Positions 34,001-41,879 of a stretch of 64,000 nucleotides of DNA are shown here, in pieces. The stretch's first letter is position 1. Each line of letters starts with the position of its first letter. The notes under the pieces were generated by a model. That model ran no database searches and was not told the DNA's origin. It saw only the letters and a program-made list of their open reading frames with translations. The translations under genes and the position numbers were made by a program. This DNA comes from Cheilinus undulatus (lineage: Eukaryota > Chordata > Actinopteri > Labriformes > Labridae), in assembly GCF_018320785.1 (NCBI RefSeq), contig NC_054878.1, positions 44,449,429 to 44,513,428 of the forward strand, written 5' to 3'.

Positions 34001-36491
34001 AACATAAAGGAGCTAGAATTGGTAACAGTATTATAGTTACATGAGTCAACCTTCAGACCTTTTACAAGTACATGTGAAAATTCTAACAGAAAAATAGCAG
34101 CTATGCACAATAACTCTGATAACCTCATTTATACTTCTCTAACAGGTGTGGGACTACACATACAGCAGCTCTACACGATATGAGCACCTCTTAATTTCCT
34201 AACATGTGCGCTTGCAGTATAAAATTCTATTCTAATTATTTAATCATCCACTTGTTCACACCCTGCATTGTGGTGAATATTTATAGGTATGAATTTGGGG
34301 TTTTTATTTTCTGTAAGCCATAAGCCAAAATCATCAACATTTCAAGAAATAAAGGCTTGAAATATTTCACTCTATGTGTAACAAGTCTATATAATATATG
34401 GGTTTCACTTTCTGAAGTGAGTGACAAAAAATTTTGATTTTCATGATATTCTAATTTTTTGAGATGAACCTGTATGTGGTGGAAATTTTTAAGTATTCTT
34501 AGATGTTGTTGATAAAGAAAGAGTCCTCCTGAATATCTCTTTATTCAGTTTTTCATTTAAATGAAAAAGGAGGAGAAGATGAACTTGACTGAAAGTCACC
34601 AGTTAACACGGAAACTTTTTGAACACCGATCTTGTCTTCATTATTTAACAAGTTTAAACATCAACTTTTAGAACAGGATGTCTCAGTTCCAGCTGGTCTG
34701 ACGGTCCTGTTTGTCTCTGTTCAGTGAAAATAACTCATAAAGATGTGGAGAATTGTGGACTTAACTTATCAGTTTGTCTTTAAACTATCAGTCATTAGTT
34801 ATTACCTCCACCAAGGAGGTTATGTGATCGGGTGCGTTTGTTAGTTTGTTAGCAGCATAACTCTAAAAGTCATGGATGGATTTTCATGAAATTTTCAGGA
34901 AATGACCTGGATCACTGTCTGGATCCAGGAATTTTTTAAAGGATTCTGTACTGTTGGGAGATAGGTCTGCGCTGTTACTTTACACCAGGAGATAGCGGAC
35001 ATGAGTAACTTATTCAAAGTTAGTAGTAATTGGCAAATTAGATTTTGGGAGTCATCCGGATAACTGTCTGGATCCAGGAATGTTTTAAAAGGATTCTTCA
35101 CTATTGGGAGATAGGGCTGATGGCAGAGGTCTGCGCTCTCTGAGTGCTTTTCTAGTTGTTTTTGTGTTGATAATCACACCTCCTCTACCCCTACCACACA
35201 TGTGTAAACTCTGTTTCATGTCTGTGTCGCGATCATTTTTGAAGAAACCACCACATGGGGCGCATGACAGCCATGATGTACCCAATCATCACAAAGATCT
35301 ATTAAAACTGACCTTTAACCAGTGACAACACATTTGTGCTGTCACATAAATATTGATCCAAATAGAAGAACACCTTGTCCCCTCTGTGTCTTCTTCATCT
35401 CTTGTTCTCTTTGATAAAGTGAAAGAATTCAGAGTTTGAGTCTGTTTCTCTGTCACAGTCAGTCTGTTTACATGTCCACTTAAGTCCAGCTACAGTTTTA
35501 ATTCAGTTAGATTCTTTTCCTGGACTACTGACCTTGACCTTGTTTTCCTGCACAGCAGGAGAATTCATGTATTGATGCTATCACGTCCACCTCCATCACA
35601 GTAGATGTTCATATGTCCTCTTGACCTTGATAACAGGTTAGCATCAGCTAACTGTTGTGTGTTAAACAGTGACAACATGAACAAACGTTCATTTCTACAC
35701 AGATGAGATGAACACCATTAGAGCCTGTTACTCTGTCACAGTGACAAACTGAGGAACACTGCTTCATGTTGGACAGAAAATCATTCTCTCTGTGTTTCTT
35801 CCTCCAGGATGGACCACGGTGGAGAGCTGAGGTTAAAATCTGGTGTGAAGAAGTGTAAGTGTGGAATCAGTTTGACTCCTGATGAACAAACAGCAAAGAA
35901 TAAAGCCTTCAGGTGTGTCTGATGAAAAACTGCTGCTGTGTCTTTTTCTCTCCATCAGATTTCTGTGAACTCACACCGGACCCAAACACAGCACACGAAC
36001 GCCTCAAACTGTCTGAAGACAACAGGAAAGTGACAAATGTGGGAAAAGACCAGCCATATCCTGATCATCCAGACAGATTTGACTACTGGCAGCAGCTGCT
36101 GTGTAGAGATGGTCTGACTGGTCGCTGTTACTGGGAGGTTGAGTGGAGAGGACAGGTTTTTATATCAGTGAGTTACAGAAGAATCAGAAGAAAAGGAAAC
36201 AGTAATGACGGTGTGTTTGGAGGTAATGATCACTCGTGGAGTCTGGTCTGCTCTGATGAAGAATCCTGTGTCTATCACAATAACAGAGAAACAGTCCCCC
36301 CTCTCTCCTGGTCCTCCTCCTCTAAAAGAGTAGCAGTGTATTTGGACTGTCCTGCTGGCTCTCTGTCCTTCTACAGAGTCTCCTCTGACACTCTGATCCA
36401 CCTCCACACCTTCAACACCACATCCACTCAACCTCTCTACCCTGGGTTTGGGTTGGCATATGGTTCCTCAGTGTCTCTGTGTTCTCTGTAG
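12997..36491 (+). CDS. NLRC3-like NLR (FISNA-NACHT-LRR-B30.2), complete predicted gene
   Basis: This is a cytosolic NLR of the fish-expanded NLR-C/NLRC3-like class, expected to act in innate sensing or regulation of inflammatory signalling. Exons: 12997-13085, 18816-18911, 21244-21322, 21563-21815, 26877-28680, 31487-31660, 31921-32094, 32359-32532, 32998-33171, 35808-35854 and 35959-36491. They total 3597 nt, giving 1198 aa plus TAG. Every junction is GT/AG and every phase matches. Domain order: N-terminal linker (1-172), FISNA (about 183-253), NACHT with Walker A GVAGIGKT (270-277) and Walker B FIFDGLDE (343-350), helical region, four LRR modules (about 774-1005), B30.2/PRY-SPRY (about 1022-1198). 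I see no CARD or pyrin domain. Poly(A) signal at 36767. No frameshift or premature stop appears, although introns are full of transposons. Expression is untested, and further LRR exons in other haplotypes are possible. Confidence 0.88.
13242..13337 (+). pseudogene. Decayed copy 1 of the repeated 96-bp NLR exon
   Basis: Same 96-bp exon as 18816-18911, with the donor intact (GTACG at 13338). The bases before it read GA instead of the acceptor AG. The nearest AG (13238-13239) adds two bases and shifts the frame into a stop at the end of [10 protein letters not shown]. It is therefore probably skipped. Confidence 0.65.
13751..14456 (+). pseudogene. Copy 2 of the repeated 96-bp NLR exon, split by a MITE
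   Basis: Acceptor CTACTACAG at 13742-13750 and coding through GACATCAGT, then a 607-bp element. The exon tail CCTGATCATCAAAC and donor GTAAG resume at about 14443-14457. The reading frame is destroyed by the insert, while flanking splice sites remain good. Confidence 0.8.
13834..14440 (+). mobile_element. MITE AGCTGGGTTTCCATT, copy 1 (inside an NLR exon)
   Basis: The left terminus AGCTGGGTTTCCATTACC is mirrored by the diverged right end (GTAATGGAAAACTAGCT). It is highly similar in length (607 versus 616 bp) and orientation to 54268-54883, sharing CATGAGGAGGTTTTTCAGGC and TCACATGACCAGTCACTCTG. It is noncoding. Flanks AGT/AGC may be a degenerate 3-bp target duplication. The copy at 54.3 kb suggests TAA, which would fit PIF/Harbinger. 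Confidence 0.8.
14820..15850. repeat. T-rich degenerate tandem repeat (GTGTTTCATGTTTAGTTTT-like)
   Basis: Words such as CCCTGTGTTTCATGTTTAG recur with variable spacing over about 700 bp. The stretch ends in AATTAAATCAATCCTTTTTG and GTTTTTTCCCTGAATGTGA, which look like the terminal part of a dispersed repeat. Two overlapping frames (15234-15542, 15421-15849) are Phe/Ser/Cys-rich by-products of the repeat. Confidence 0.6.
15960..16232. mobile_element. Dispersed repeat fragment
   Basis: The stretch with CCAGACAAAAGGACCCACAAGC, GGCAAGGTTTGG and GGGCAGGCAAAAGCTCGGAA has the look of a common fish DNA-repeat end, possibly continuous with the T-rich repeat before it. Ends and class are uncertain. 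Confidence 0.35.
16233..17480. mobile_element. Tc1/mariner-like fragment split by a TTAA element
   Basis: Sequence before 16305 (GCATCAAAATTTTAAGACCA) and after 17346 (GAGGGTTCTACGTAGAAC, GGGAGTGAGACAAAAAAATT) joins into what looks like one Tc1-type terminal region once the internal element is removed at a single TTAA. No transposase frame remains. Confidence 0.5.
16306..17345. mobile_element. TTAA-flanked element, AGGTAGACTATGCAA family
   Basis: Starts AGGTAGACTATGCAATTT and ends ATTCTACCT, with TTAA at 16302-16305 and 17346-17349. It is 1040 bp. Internal frames (16402-16620, 17000-17251) have no recognised domain. It is inserted at a TTAA inside a Tc1-like repeat. Confidence 0.65.
17481..18149. 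other. NLR intron, no gene seen
   Basis: Lies between Tc1-like sequence and the next TTAA element, with a short CACACACAC run. Part may still belong to the Tc1-like repeat. Confidence 0.35.
18154..18540. mobile_element. TTAA-flanked MITE, AGGTGCAGTGTGT family
   Basis: 387 bp with termini AGGTGCAGTGTGTTATATTT and TTTTACACACTGCACCT. TTAA on both sides (18150-18153, 18541-18544). Contains an 18-base poly(A) run. The termini are close to those of 11053-11571. Confidence 0.8.
18816..18911 (+). CDS. NLR repeated exon, intact copy 3
   Basis: Acceptor CATACAG at 18809-18815 and donor GTAAG at 18912. It encodes [15 protein letters not shown] and [16 protein letters not shown], the serine- and aspartate-rich motif typically repeated in NLRC3-like N-terminal linkers. 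Phase 2 at both ends, so gain or loss of copies keeps the frame. The upstream intron (CAGTTTAGTGCTGGTTGGAG) matches that before copy 2. Confidence 0.8.
19207..19402 (+). mobile_element. tRNA-derived SINE with poly(A) tail
   Basis: Box A-like (GCAGATGGTCGAGTGG) and box B-like (GGTTTGAATCC) promoter elements sit at tRNA-like spacing, followed by a non-tRNA body and an A23-type tail. The head resembles a Leu/Ser-type tRNA. No clear target duplication is seen. It lies in the NLR intron between 18911 and 21244. Confidence 0.8.
19490..20792. mobile_element. hAT-type element with perfect 8-bp duplication CTGTCAGC
   Basis: Inverted ends TAGAGCCCAACTGAT and ATCGGTCGGGCTCTA. CTGTCAGC occurs exactly at 19482-19489 and 20793-20800. 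It is 1303 bp, with clusters of GCCGATATAT-like words near both ends. The frames inside (20173-20430 +, 20283-20576 -) show no domain I recognise. It is non-autonomous. Confidence 0.85.
20801..21243. other. NLR intron, nothing recognised
   Basis: Contains GAGAGATAGAGAG microsatellite-like sequence and a possible old repeat end near 21050-21140 (CAGTATCGGCAGATACC). No coding signal before the acceptor at 21242-21243. Confidence 0.35.
21244..21322 (+). CDS. NLR linker exon
   Basis: Acceptor TTTCACAG, donor GTGAG at 21323. It encodes [15 protein letters not shown] and [11 protein letters not shown], matching the expected NLRC3-like linker. Enters in phase 2 and leaves in phase 0. Confidence 0.8.
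21563..21815 (+). CDS. NLR helical pre-FISNA exon
   Basis: Acceptor TTCTGTTTCAG, donor GTTTG at 21816. It encodes [20 protein letters not shown], then an acidic segment, then [20 protein letters not shown]. This charged helical module precedes FISNA in fish NLRC3-like proteins. Leaves in phase 1, pairing with GA at 26877 to give Gly. Confidence 0.88.
21925..22926 (+). pseudogene. Tc1-like relic A (transposase broken)
   Basis: Termini CAGTGCATCC and GGATGCATTG are flanked by TA (21923-21924, 22927-22928), the Tc1/mariner target. The interior retains transposase pieces such as [19 protein letters not shown] (about 22280) and a [13 protein letters not shown] block (about 22526-22564), with frameshifts and stops. 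Only the catalytic-core half survives. Its right half is part of the 1681-bp tandem duplication. Confidence 0.8.
23516..23875. repeat. 57-bp tandem array, first copy (about 6 units)
   Basis: Unit ACATCAGCAACAACCTCCAG... of 57 bp encodes a 19-residue repeat around [19 protein letters not shown] on the + strand. It is also open on the minus strand. Variants are AAC/GAC and TCT/TAT. The period is a multiple of three, which explains long spurious frames on both strands. Confidence 0.9.
25196..25675. repeat. 57-bp tandem array, second copy (about 8 units)
   Basis: Same 57-bp unit, with the first units differing (ATCATCAACAAC variants) and the last five matching the first array in order. The extra units lie at the 5' side. 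Sequence after the array continues into relic B. Confidence 0.9.
26075..26320. mobile_element. Unassigned insertion within Tc1-like relic B
   Basis: Transposase similarity stops at about 26075 and resumes after about 26340. The inserted segment starts with GACAGACAGACAG and, read on the minus strand, resembles a short LINE fragment, but I cannot assign it. Confidence 0.4.
26877..28680 (+). CDS. NLR FISNA-NACHT exon
   Basis: Acceptor TTGTCATTCAG at 26866-26876 and donor GTGCG at 28681. The first ATG at 26765 lies in the intron and is not a start. FISNA signature: [26 protein letters not shown]: Walker A GVAGIGKT at 27167-27190 (Lys and Thr for nucleotide phosphates), Walker B FIFDGLDE at 27386-27409, WITTRPAAA sensor-like segment near 27530. 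The C-terminal helical region includes [15 protein letters not shown] near 28085. All ATPase motifs look intact. Large single NACHT exons are typical of NLRs. Confidence 0.92.
28681..29748. other. NLR intron, nothing recognised
   Basis: No repeat termini recognised and no coding signal. The overlapping minus-strand frames here have no domain. Confidence 0.4.
29749..30838 (-). pseudogene. Minus-strand Tc1-like transposase relic, third subfamily
   Basis: Starts with ATTGCCAAAGGTATTCGCTC, a Tc1-type end. Read on the minus strand it has an N-terminal HTH ([29 protein letters not shown]), [18 protein letters not shown] and [20 protein letters not shown]. One frameshift lies near 30290-30330 and one in-frame stop at 30086-30088. 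The far terminus is missing, so the copy is truncated at about 30838. Confidence 0.85.
30839..31486. other. NLR intron before the LRR exons
   Basis: AT-rich, with no repeat or coding signal recognised. It ends in the acceptor CTCCTTCAG. Confidence 0.4.
31487..31660 (+). CDS. NLR LRR exon 1 (174 bp)
   Basis: Encodes [20 protein letters not shown] and [20 protein letters not shown]. It is an RI-type leucine-rich module (LxxLxLxxN pattern). Phase 2 in and out. Diverged from exons 2 and 3 at NIN and FVG. Confidence 0.9.
31921..32094 (+). CDS. NLR LRR exon 2 (174 bp)
   Basis: [20 protein letters not shown] and [20 protein letters not shown]. Same length and phases as exon 1. Donor GTCAG. Confidence 0.9.
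32359..32532 (+). CDS. NLR LRR exon 3 (174 bp)
   Basis: [20 protein letters not shown] and [20 protein letters not shown]. Donor GTTTG after CTAAG, weaker than the others. The frame runs 42 bases into the intron before a stop, so splicing is required to keep downstream exons. Confidence 0.88.
32998..33171 (+). CDS. NLR terminal-type LRR exon (174 bp)
   Basis: [20 protein letters not shown] and [20 protein letters not shown]. This is the distinct module placed just before the B30.2 linker in NLRC3-like proteins. Acceptor CTTCCACCAG, donor GTAGA. Confidence 0.9.
33172..34800. other. NLR intron between LRR and B30.2 exons, first part
   Basis: AT-rich with no recognised repeat termini and no coding signal. 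Confidence 0.4.
34801..35330. mobile_element. Dispersed repeat (TTACCTCCACCAAGGAGGTT type)
   Basis: ATTACCTCCACCAAGGAGGT followed by TTCATGAAATTTTCAGGAAA and two copies of CTGTCTGGATCCAGGAAT (about 34915 and 35065) looks like a repeat found widely in fish genomes. It carries an internal direct repeat of about 150 bp (GGATTCT...TTGGGAGATAGG). Class not determined. Confidence 0.5.
35808..35854 (+). CDS. NLR short linker exon before B30.2 (47 bp)
   Basis: Acceptor TTCTTCCTCCAG, donor GTAAG. Encodes [15 protein letters not shown]. The last base T joins AT of the next exon to give Tyr. Matches the usual GGE-type linker of NLRC3-like proteins. Confidence 0.85.
35959..36491 (+). CDS. NLR B30.2 (PRY-SPRY) terminal exon
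   Basis: Acceptor CTCTCCATCAG, stop TAG at 36489-36491. PRY part: [24 protein letters not shown] motifs: [27 protein letters not shown] and [17 protein letters not shown]. The domain is complete at about 177 residues. B30.2 domains bind protein ligands; the partner here is unknown. Confidence 0.92.
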
Positions 36492-36766
36492 GAGGAAGAG
36501 TCTCCTCCTTTTCACAAACATAAACTGCTGATTGTTTCCACCTTTAGAGAAAATGAAGTTCTTCACAGTTTTTCACAACCATTTAAAGACATTTCCAGAT
36601 ACAGTGACTTAATTTCTCCAAACTCAAACTAAAAAGTTCCAGAGTCTTCAGATGTCTTCCAGAATGAGCCAAAGCACTCAAAACTATGTTCTCTCCTCTC
36701 TAAACTGATTAGTTCCTCCAAAACCAAACGCACAGCTATCATCTGTTTCTGTCTAACAGAGCATCA

Positions 36767-36772
36767 AATAAA
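36767..36772 (+). promoter_or_regulatory. Poly(A) signal of the NLRC3-like gene
   Basis: AATAAA, 275 bases after the stop codon. It is the first canonical signal in the 3' region. Confidence 0.6.
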
Positions 36773-36879
36773 CACCGACAGACTCTGTGCAGGTCTGACA
36801 GTGTTACATTAGATATGGCTTTAAAAATGTATTTACCACCACACCAGACCTCTAAAAGCCATTGTGAGCAATATTAAGA

Positions 36880-37160
36880 AAAGACATATTATTTCTAAAA
36901 TTAATAGCATGGCTATCTGATGGAATTGGCATTTATAGCCTTTCAAAACAAGATTCATATCTCCCTTTTCACAAACTTCTTCCTGCTATGTTCTAAAACC
37001 AACTGTCTGCAACTTTACTGCCTGAATTGCTGGCAGCTTCATCAGATGGCTTAATTCGAGCTGCAAGGGCTTGATTCAGACTGCTGCGACCCTCGCCAGC
37101 GACATTCTCACACCTTCTTGCCATGTTGTGTATCTTTGGTTTGAACTGGGCTTAAAACCC
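36880..37160. mobile_element. Short form of the 43.5 kb dispersed repeat (internal deletion)
   Basis: Aligns with both ends of 43530-44150 (ATAGCCTTTCAAAA, GAGCTGCAA, CAGACTGCTGCGAC, ATCTTTGGT) but lacks about 360 bp of the interior. Confidence 0.7.
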
Positions 37161-37440
37161 AATGGATCAAACTGTATACTCAAATGCATCACTGTGTTGT
37201 GTTTTAATCTTTTCTTTAAGATTGGTTTGAACTTTTAATTCATTGTTTTTGTGTCTCTTTTGATTTCTAATTGAGATAAAGGGTGGATTTCTTTACATCC
37301 CACTTTGAGCTGCGGTTGTTGAATTAAAGATGCTGTATAAATAAAGTTTTTCATTCTACCATTCTTTGGCTCCTCTCTGGATGAGGTCACAGTGTTTGTT
37401 GTGTTTAAACAGAGCTTTAAACAGAGACTCATGAGGTCGG

Positions 37441-37600
37441 CTCACTGTAGGATGGAGTCTACCTGATCACTTCCTCTCAGCAGGAGCACACTGCAGCTCA
37501 ACATTTCCAACATGGCCGAGAGGAGAACGGCGCTGAAGGCAGCAGCAGAGCCAGACTTCCTGCTGTTTGTGAGGTGGTCAGTGGGACGGTGAATCACTGC
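37441..37600 (-). other. Possible minus-strand terminal exon with a membrane segment
   Basis: On the minus strand, CATATTTCTGCAG is an acceptor-like site opening a frame with a small-residue hydrophobic run (SGSAAAFSAVLLSAMLEM), then a short basic/acidic tail and TGA near 37447. This resembles the membrane exon of an immune-type receptor. No companion exon is recognised, so it could be a solitary relic or chance. Confidence 0.25.
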
Positions 37601-39504
37601 AGAAATATGCAAAAATATGATTGAGATCCGTACATGAATGAGTATTAATGAGGAAAACAAACTCAGAGAGAAAATATTTCTGTTTTAGGACTAAATGATT
37701 CAGTCCTTTTAATGACTTGATTACCTGAGGTGTGAGTGGGGACGATTCTGCAGTCTGAGTGTTTATAAAGGAGCCATGCTGCCGTGTGTGTAGGGTAGGG
37801 GAGGGTTTACAGCTTCATAGGGGTCATGAGGTGGGCAGCCTTCTTCACTGGTATTTCAACGACAGGCCCACAACACCTCCAGAGGGCCCTCCACTGCTTC
37901 CAACGCTCCCCTGGTGTCTCCTCATCACCTGAGAGTGCTTTGAGGTCTTGATGTTGGGCTTGGCCTTGAATTCAAGTCTCTAAGCAGCCTGGTGGCTGAC
38001 TAGTCCACAAAGTCTCTGAACCCAACTGTGACTGGGCAAATCTTGGCTTTGCATCCAGGATGCTTCTGAAATCACATGAATAGAAAAAAATGATACATTA
38101 TTCCAAAATGTGTTGTTAATCATTGCTCATTGAAGCAAACTTTATGGAAAGAGTTAATGAAGCTCCTGATATAGCAGAGGGAAGCTGTAGAAGCTTGAGG
38201 AGAAAGCTGCAAGTCACATGGCAGCGTTGGGACGTGAAGACACAACCACCTGACCTTCGATGCTCAGCATCCCAAGAGCTGCTGGGGGCACATTGCCGGA
38301 AAAAAAAAAAAAAAAAATCAGTTTCTTTACTTTACACACAGATAAATACAAGGTTTTGAAACATGGTTTAGAGAAAGTCTTAATTATTACAGTACTTTAC
38401 TACAAATTAAAATCAAAGTATGCATATGTCAGAAAATTAGTCTTTGACAGTCAGGAGGGCTCAGTCTCAGCAGCTGATGAAAATGATAAACCCAGAAAAA
38501 CATAGAAATCAAAATTCAGAAAAGGCACTGCCCTCAGCTTTACTGCTGTAAAAGAATAAAAACACAAGAATAAAAACTTTCACCTATGATAATTCAGACT
38601 TAATCTGAAGAAATTAAAATTTGTGAAGTGAATGACAGTATATAGCATTTAATTTTTATTAAATTAGCTTCTTTATTTTAGAGTATAATAAAACCTCAGA
38701 TCATTTATTCCACAGTTTGCAGACCAAACAAACAGAGCTTAATTTTACTAACTAAATGGTTAATCCATCACTAAGTTCACGGTTAGTCAGAAATTGTAAA
38801 ATCTTACAGGAAAATTAAAACAAAGATAAATGCAAACACAAAACATTAAATAACCGTTAAATGTTTTTACCTTAAAATCGTGTTCACTTGATCCCTGCAC
38901 CTTCAGCTGTCTTTTACTGTAAATTTCCCCTGGGTACCTATAGCTTAATGACACAGAAAACAGTCTGGGACTTTATTTCTTTATAGCATGTTTTTGTCTT
39001 CTGAGATGAAATATCAATGATTTTAACAGCAGCCCAATTGTTAAGTCTTAATAACAAAGTTAAACAGAGTCTTTTTTTGAGACTGACAGTATATTTTTAA
39101 TGTTGTCTAATTAATCAAACAATATTTAGATGGAATTTGGCAATAGTTGGGTCATTCCAGAACTGGAGGACAATTTCGCCACTCAAAACTTTTGTAATAT
39201 CAACTTTTGTTCTCAAAATTTCTGATATATATATATATATTTTAAAGCTACAGGTAATAAACCAATTAAAAATGTTTTGTCAAGCTCAGGCATAGAGACC
39301 TTGGTGCAGCCCTGTTACCAAAACTGTCACCTAAAACACAGGTATTTTGAAATATTGTTTAATAAATCCTTTCTCTCTAAACAAAGTAATTCATACTCAA
39401 TTAAATTCTCAAAAAGATCTTCAAGGATTAGACTTTGTAAGATTTTAAGAAGCTTTGGAGGTCTATCCTGTCGGTGTGGGGGAAACTATTGATGCAGCTT
39501 ATTA
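37601..39504. other. Intergenic, no gene seen
   Basis: Includes a GC-richer patch (37790-38060) of unknown nature, a poly(A) run near 38300 and an (AT)n run near 39228. Nothing supports coding. Confidence 0.4.
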
Positions 39505-39660
39505 GTGCAATATTTTGTCTGGTGTTATATCGTATCGTCTTGTCCACCAAGTATCAATTTTTTTAAATTAATTGCTTATATGAACTGAAGTCTGTGATAA
39601 TGGAAAAATAAAATCAATTGTTTGGAAAACTGTTTGTCCAGTGAGGCCACCAGTGATTCC
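39505..39660 (+). mobile_element. Fragment of the TAGGGGTGGGA hAT-type family
   Basis: Shares ATATTTTGTCTGGTG, ATATCGTATCGTCTTGTCCA and AATTGTTTGGA with the 5' third of the 44750 element. Both termini are absent. Confidence 0.65.
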
Positions 39661-41221
39661 TTCCCCTACTATGATGGGCAACATTTCAAAATTCAAACAT
39701 TTCTTTTTCCTAATTTCAGTATTTATCTCAAGATATTTGCTCAAATACATCATGCCTATCATTACTTAAACTATTCAAATAACAACAGTTTAAAGTCCTT
39801 GAGGGGAAAGAAAGTATTTTGAAGTTGTTTTGTTCAAAAGCAATGAGGTAACAGGGTTGAACGATTCCGTTACTTTAGACTGCAGCTCATAATGTATTCA
39901 TATGTGACGTAACCATATAACCACAGGATAACAAGTAGGTTTATATTTACATTTAAATATATGATTTAGGTACATTTTTTAAGTAGACCTGTTCAACTGC
40001 TCATGGTGGTAAGTATCTAACCAGCCAATCACGTGGTTGCAACCAAGCATTTAGGCATGTAGAATATTACAGGAAAGACAATGTGTTGAAGTCCAAGCAG
40101 AGCTTTAAAATGCAGAAATATTTAAAGAACTTCTAAAGAGTGCCACAAACTCTGAATCATCTTGAAATGACTCCAGCTATGTTGTGTTACAGGCGAGCTG
40201 TGGTAGATGCAGTGTTTTTACTGCAGCAGCACTGAGTAATGAATTAAAGTAACAGGGTTGCAAATCAGAGTCAAACCTGTACTTAGTGGTAGAAACTAGT
40301 TGGACAAGCAGCTGCACTAGCTTAATTTGTCTCAGTGTGTTAAAATGACTAACAGGTTTGCACTGGTTCAAATCAGGCTGATAATCTTAAACTTTCTGAA
40401 AAGTAAAAGACAGAAGTTAATTGTAACTCTAGCTGTGGTGTTAGCATGTTGCTTGATGGTGTAAATTCTGCAGAGTAATTTTGGTTTCTGCTTTTTACTT
40501 TTCTTCTATATTGCCTTTATTGTTTTGGTAACAGTGTTGCACACATGTTGTGGGACACAACTTTAAGGCACAATAACTATTATTAAAATATGTTTGTGTA
40601 AAAAAAACTGTTTAAGAAATAAAAAGAGACCCATATTAACAGGATCAGGCCAAAAAAGTGGAATCTTAAACCAGTTTCAACTGTTATATTTAATATGCAA
40701 GTTGGACATTTGGTGGGTGGGACAAGAGAAAAAGGCCATTGTCATGGGGGTTTAGGAACTATTTGATATTCAAAACAATATTTTAGAAACACTCTCACCA
40801 CAACTATCTCTACATTTAACCTAAAGACAGATGAATTTGCAAAACAACTACATGTAATCAGTTTTTTGGGGGTGATTTTAAAATTTTATGGGTGGGATGT
40901 AAAATATACTCCAATTCTGGAAATGACCCAGTTAGCAGCATCTTAACTTTGACTTTTCAGATCACCAGCTTCAGTTTAACGGGCTTTTACATCCACAATA
41001 ACGAGCCGTTAGACTACGTGTTTCATTCACGAGGTTATTCATTAAACTAATGAGGATCCAGGATCATTTTAAGACCATTACAACAAATTTAAAACCTTCT
41101 CTCTGCATGCAAAGGAGCTCAATACATAACATTAACATCAGCCAGCTTTAGCTTTAGCCTCACTTTAGCTAGTTTTCGTATGTTAATAAGTGATATATTG
41201 CTGTATGAGCTCACGTGTGCT
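39661..41221. other. Intergenic, no gene seen
   Basis: AT-rich and noncoding by inspection. Confidence 0.4.
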
Positions 41222-41340
41222 CCGGTTACAATGTTACAATGTCATTACAGACGCTTTTATCCAAAGTGACGTCCATTCGAGAGCAAGAACAACACAAGCA
41301 AAGATCTAGACCAGAAGAAACAACCTCAGTAAGTGCCGCA
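41222..41340 (-). mobile_element. SINE-like 3' tail, inverted
   Basis: Read on the minus strand it contains CTTTGGATAAAAGCGTCTG followed by AATGACATTGTAACATTGTA, the conserved tail of fish V-SINE/LINE-mobilised elements. It matches 54165-54265 over about 95 bp. Confidence 0.65.
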
Positions 41341-41879
41341 AAGTACTTCAAGTCCAGTTGGACGCAGCTGCTGCCATGCAGTGTTAAAGGCAAAGACCAT
41401 AAATAAGGATGTTAAAAGATGAGTCTGATTAAAAAAAAAAAAAAAAAAGGTAAAGTCATGACAATAAATCAATATTGGTATTACCAGAGTTTTGTGTAGC
41501 TCTTGCTCATCTGGGTGGACGATTGTCTACTTTGTGTCGAGCAAGTAAACAAATAACGACGTACGAGTAAAAAAAAACAAAAAAAAAAAAACTTAGGACA
41601 TGTGTCACGGCCTTCTTAAGGCTGAGAAAAGATAAGATTAATAAAGATGCTGGACACGATGCTTTCATTCAAGCAGCTTTAGCAAGAATTTAATTAAAAT
41701 TATAAATTGTACGTACAAAGTAGATCCGGGCAATTCGTCTAAAAAAAATAATCGTAACCGACATTTAGAGTCTCTAACCAACGTTAACCTGCCGTGTCAA
41801 TCATTTCAATTTTTGCCCTGTTTTCTTGAAAAAATTTGACTTTTTATGAAAAAAAAAAATCATTTCAGCTGATGTGTTT

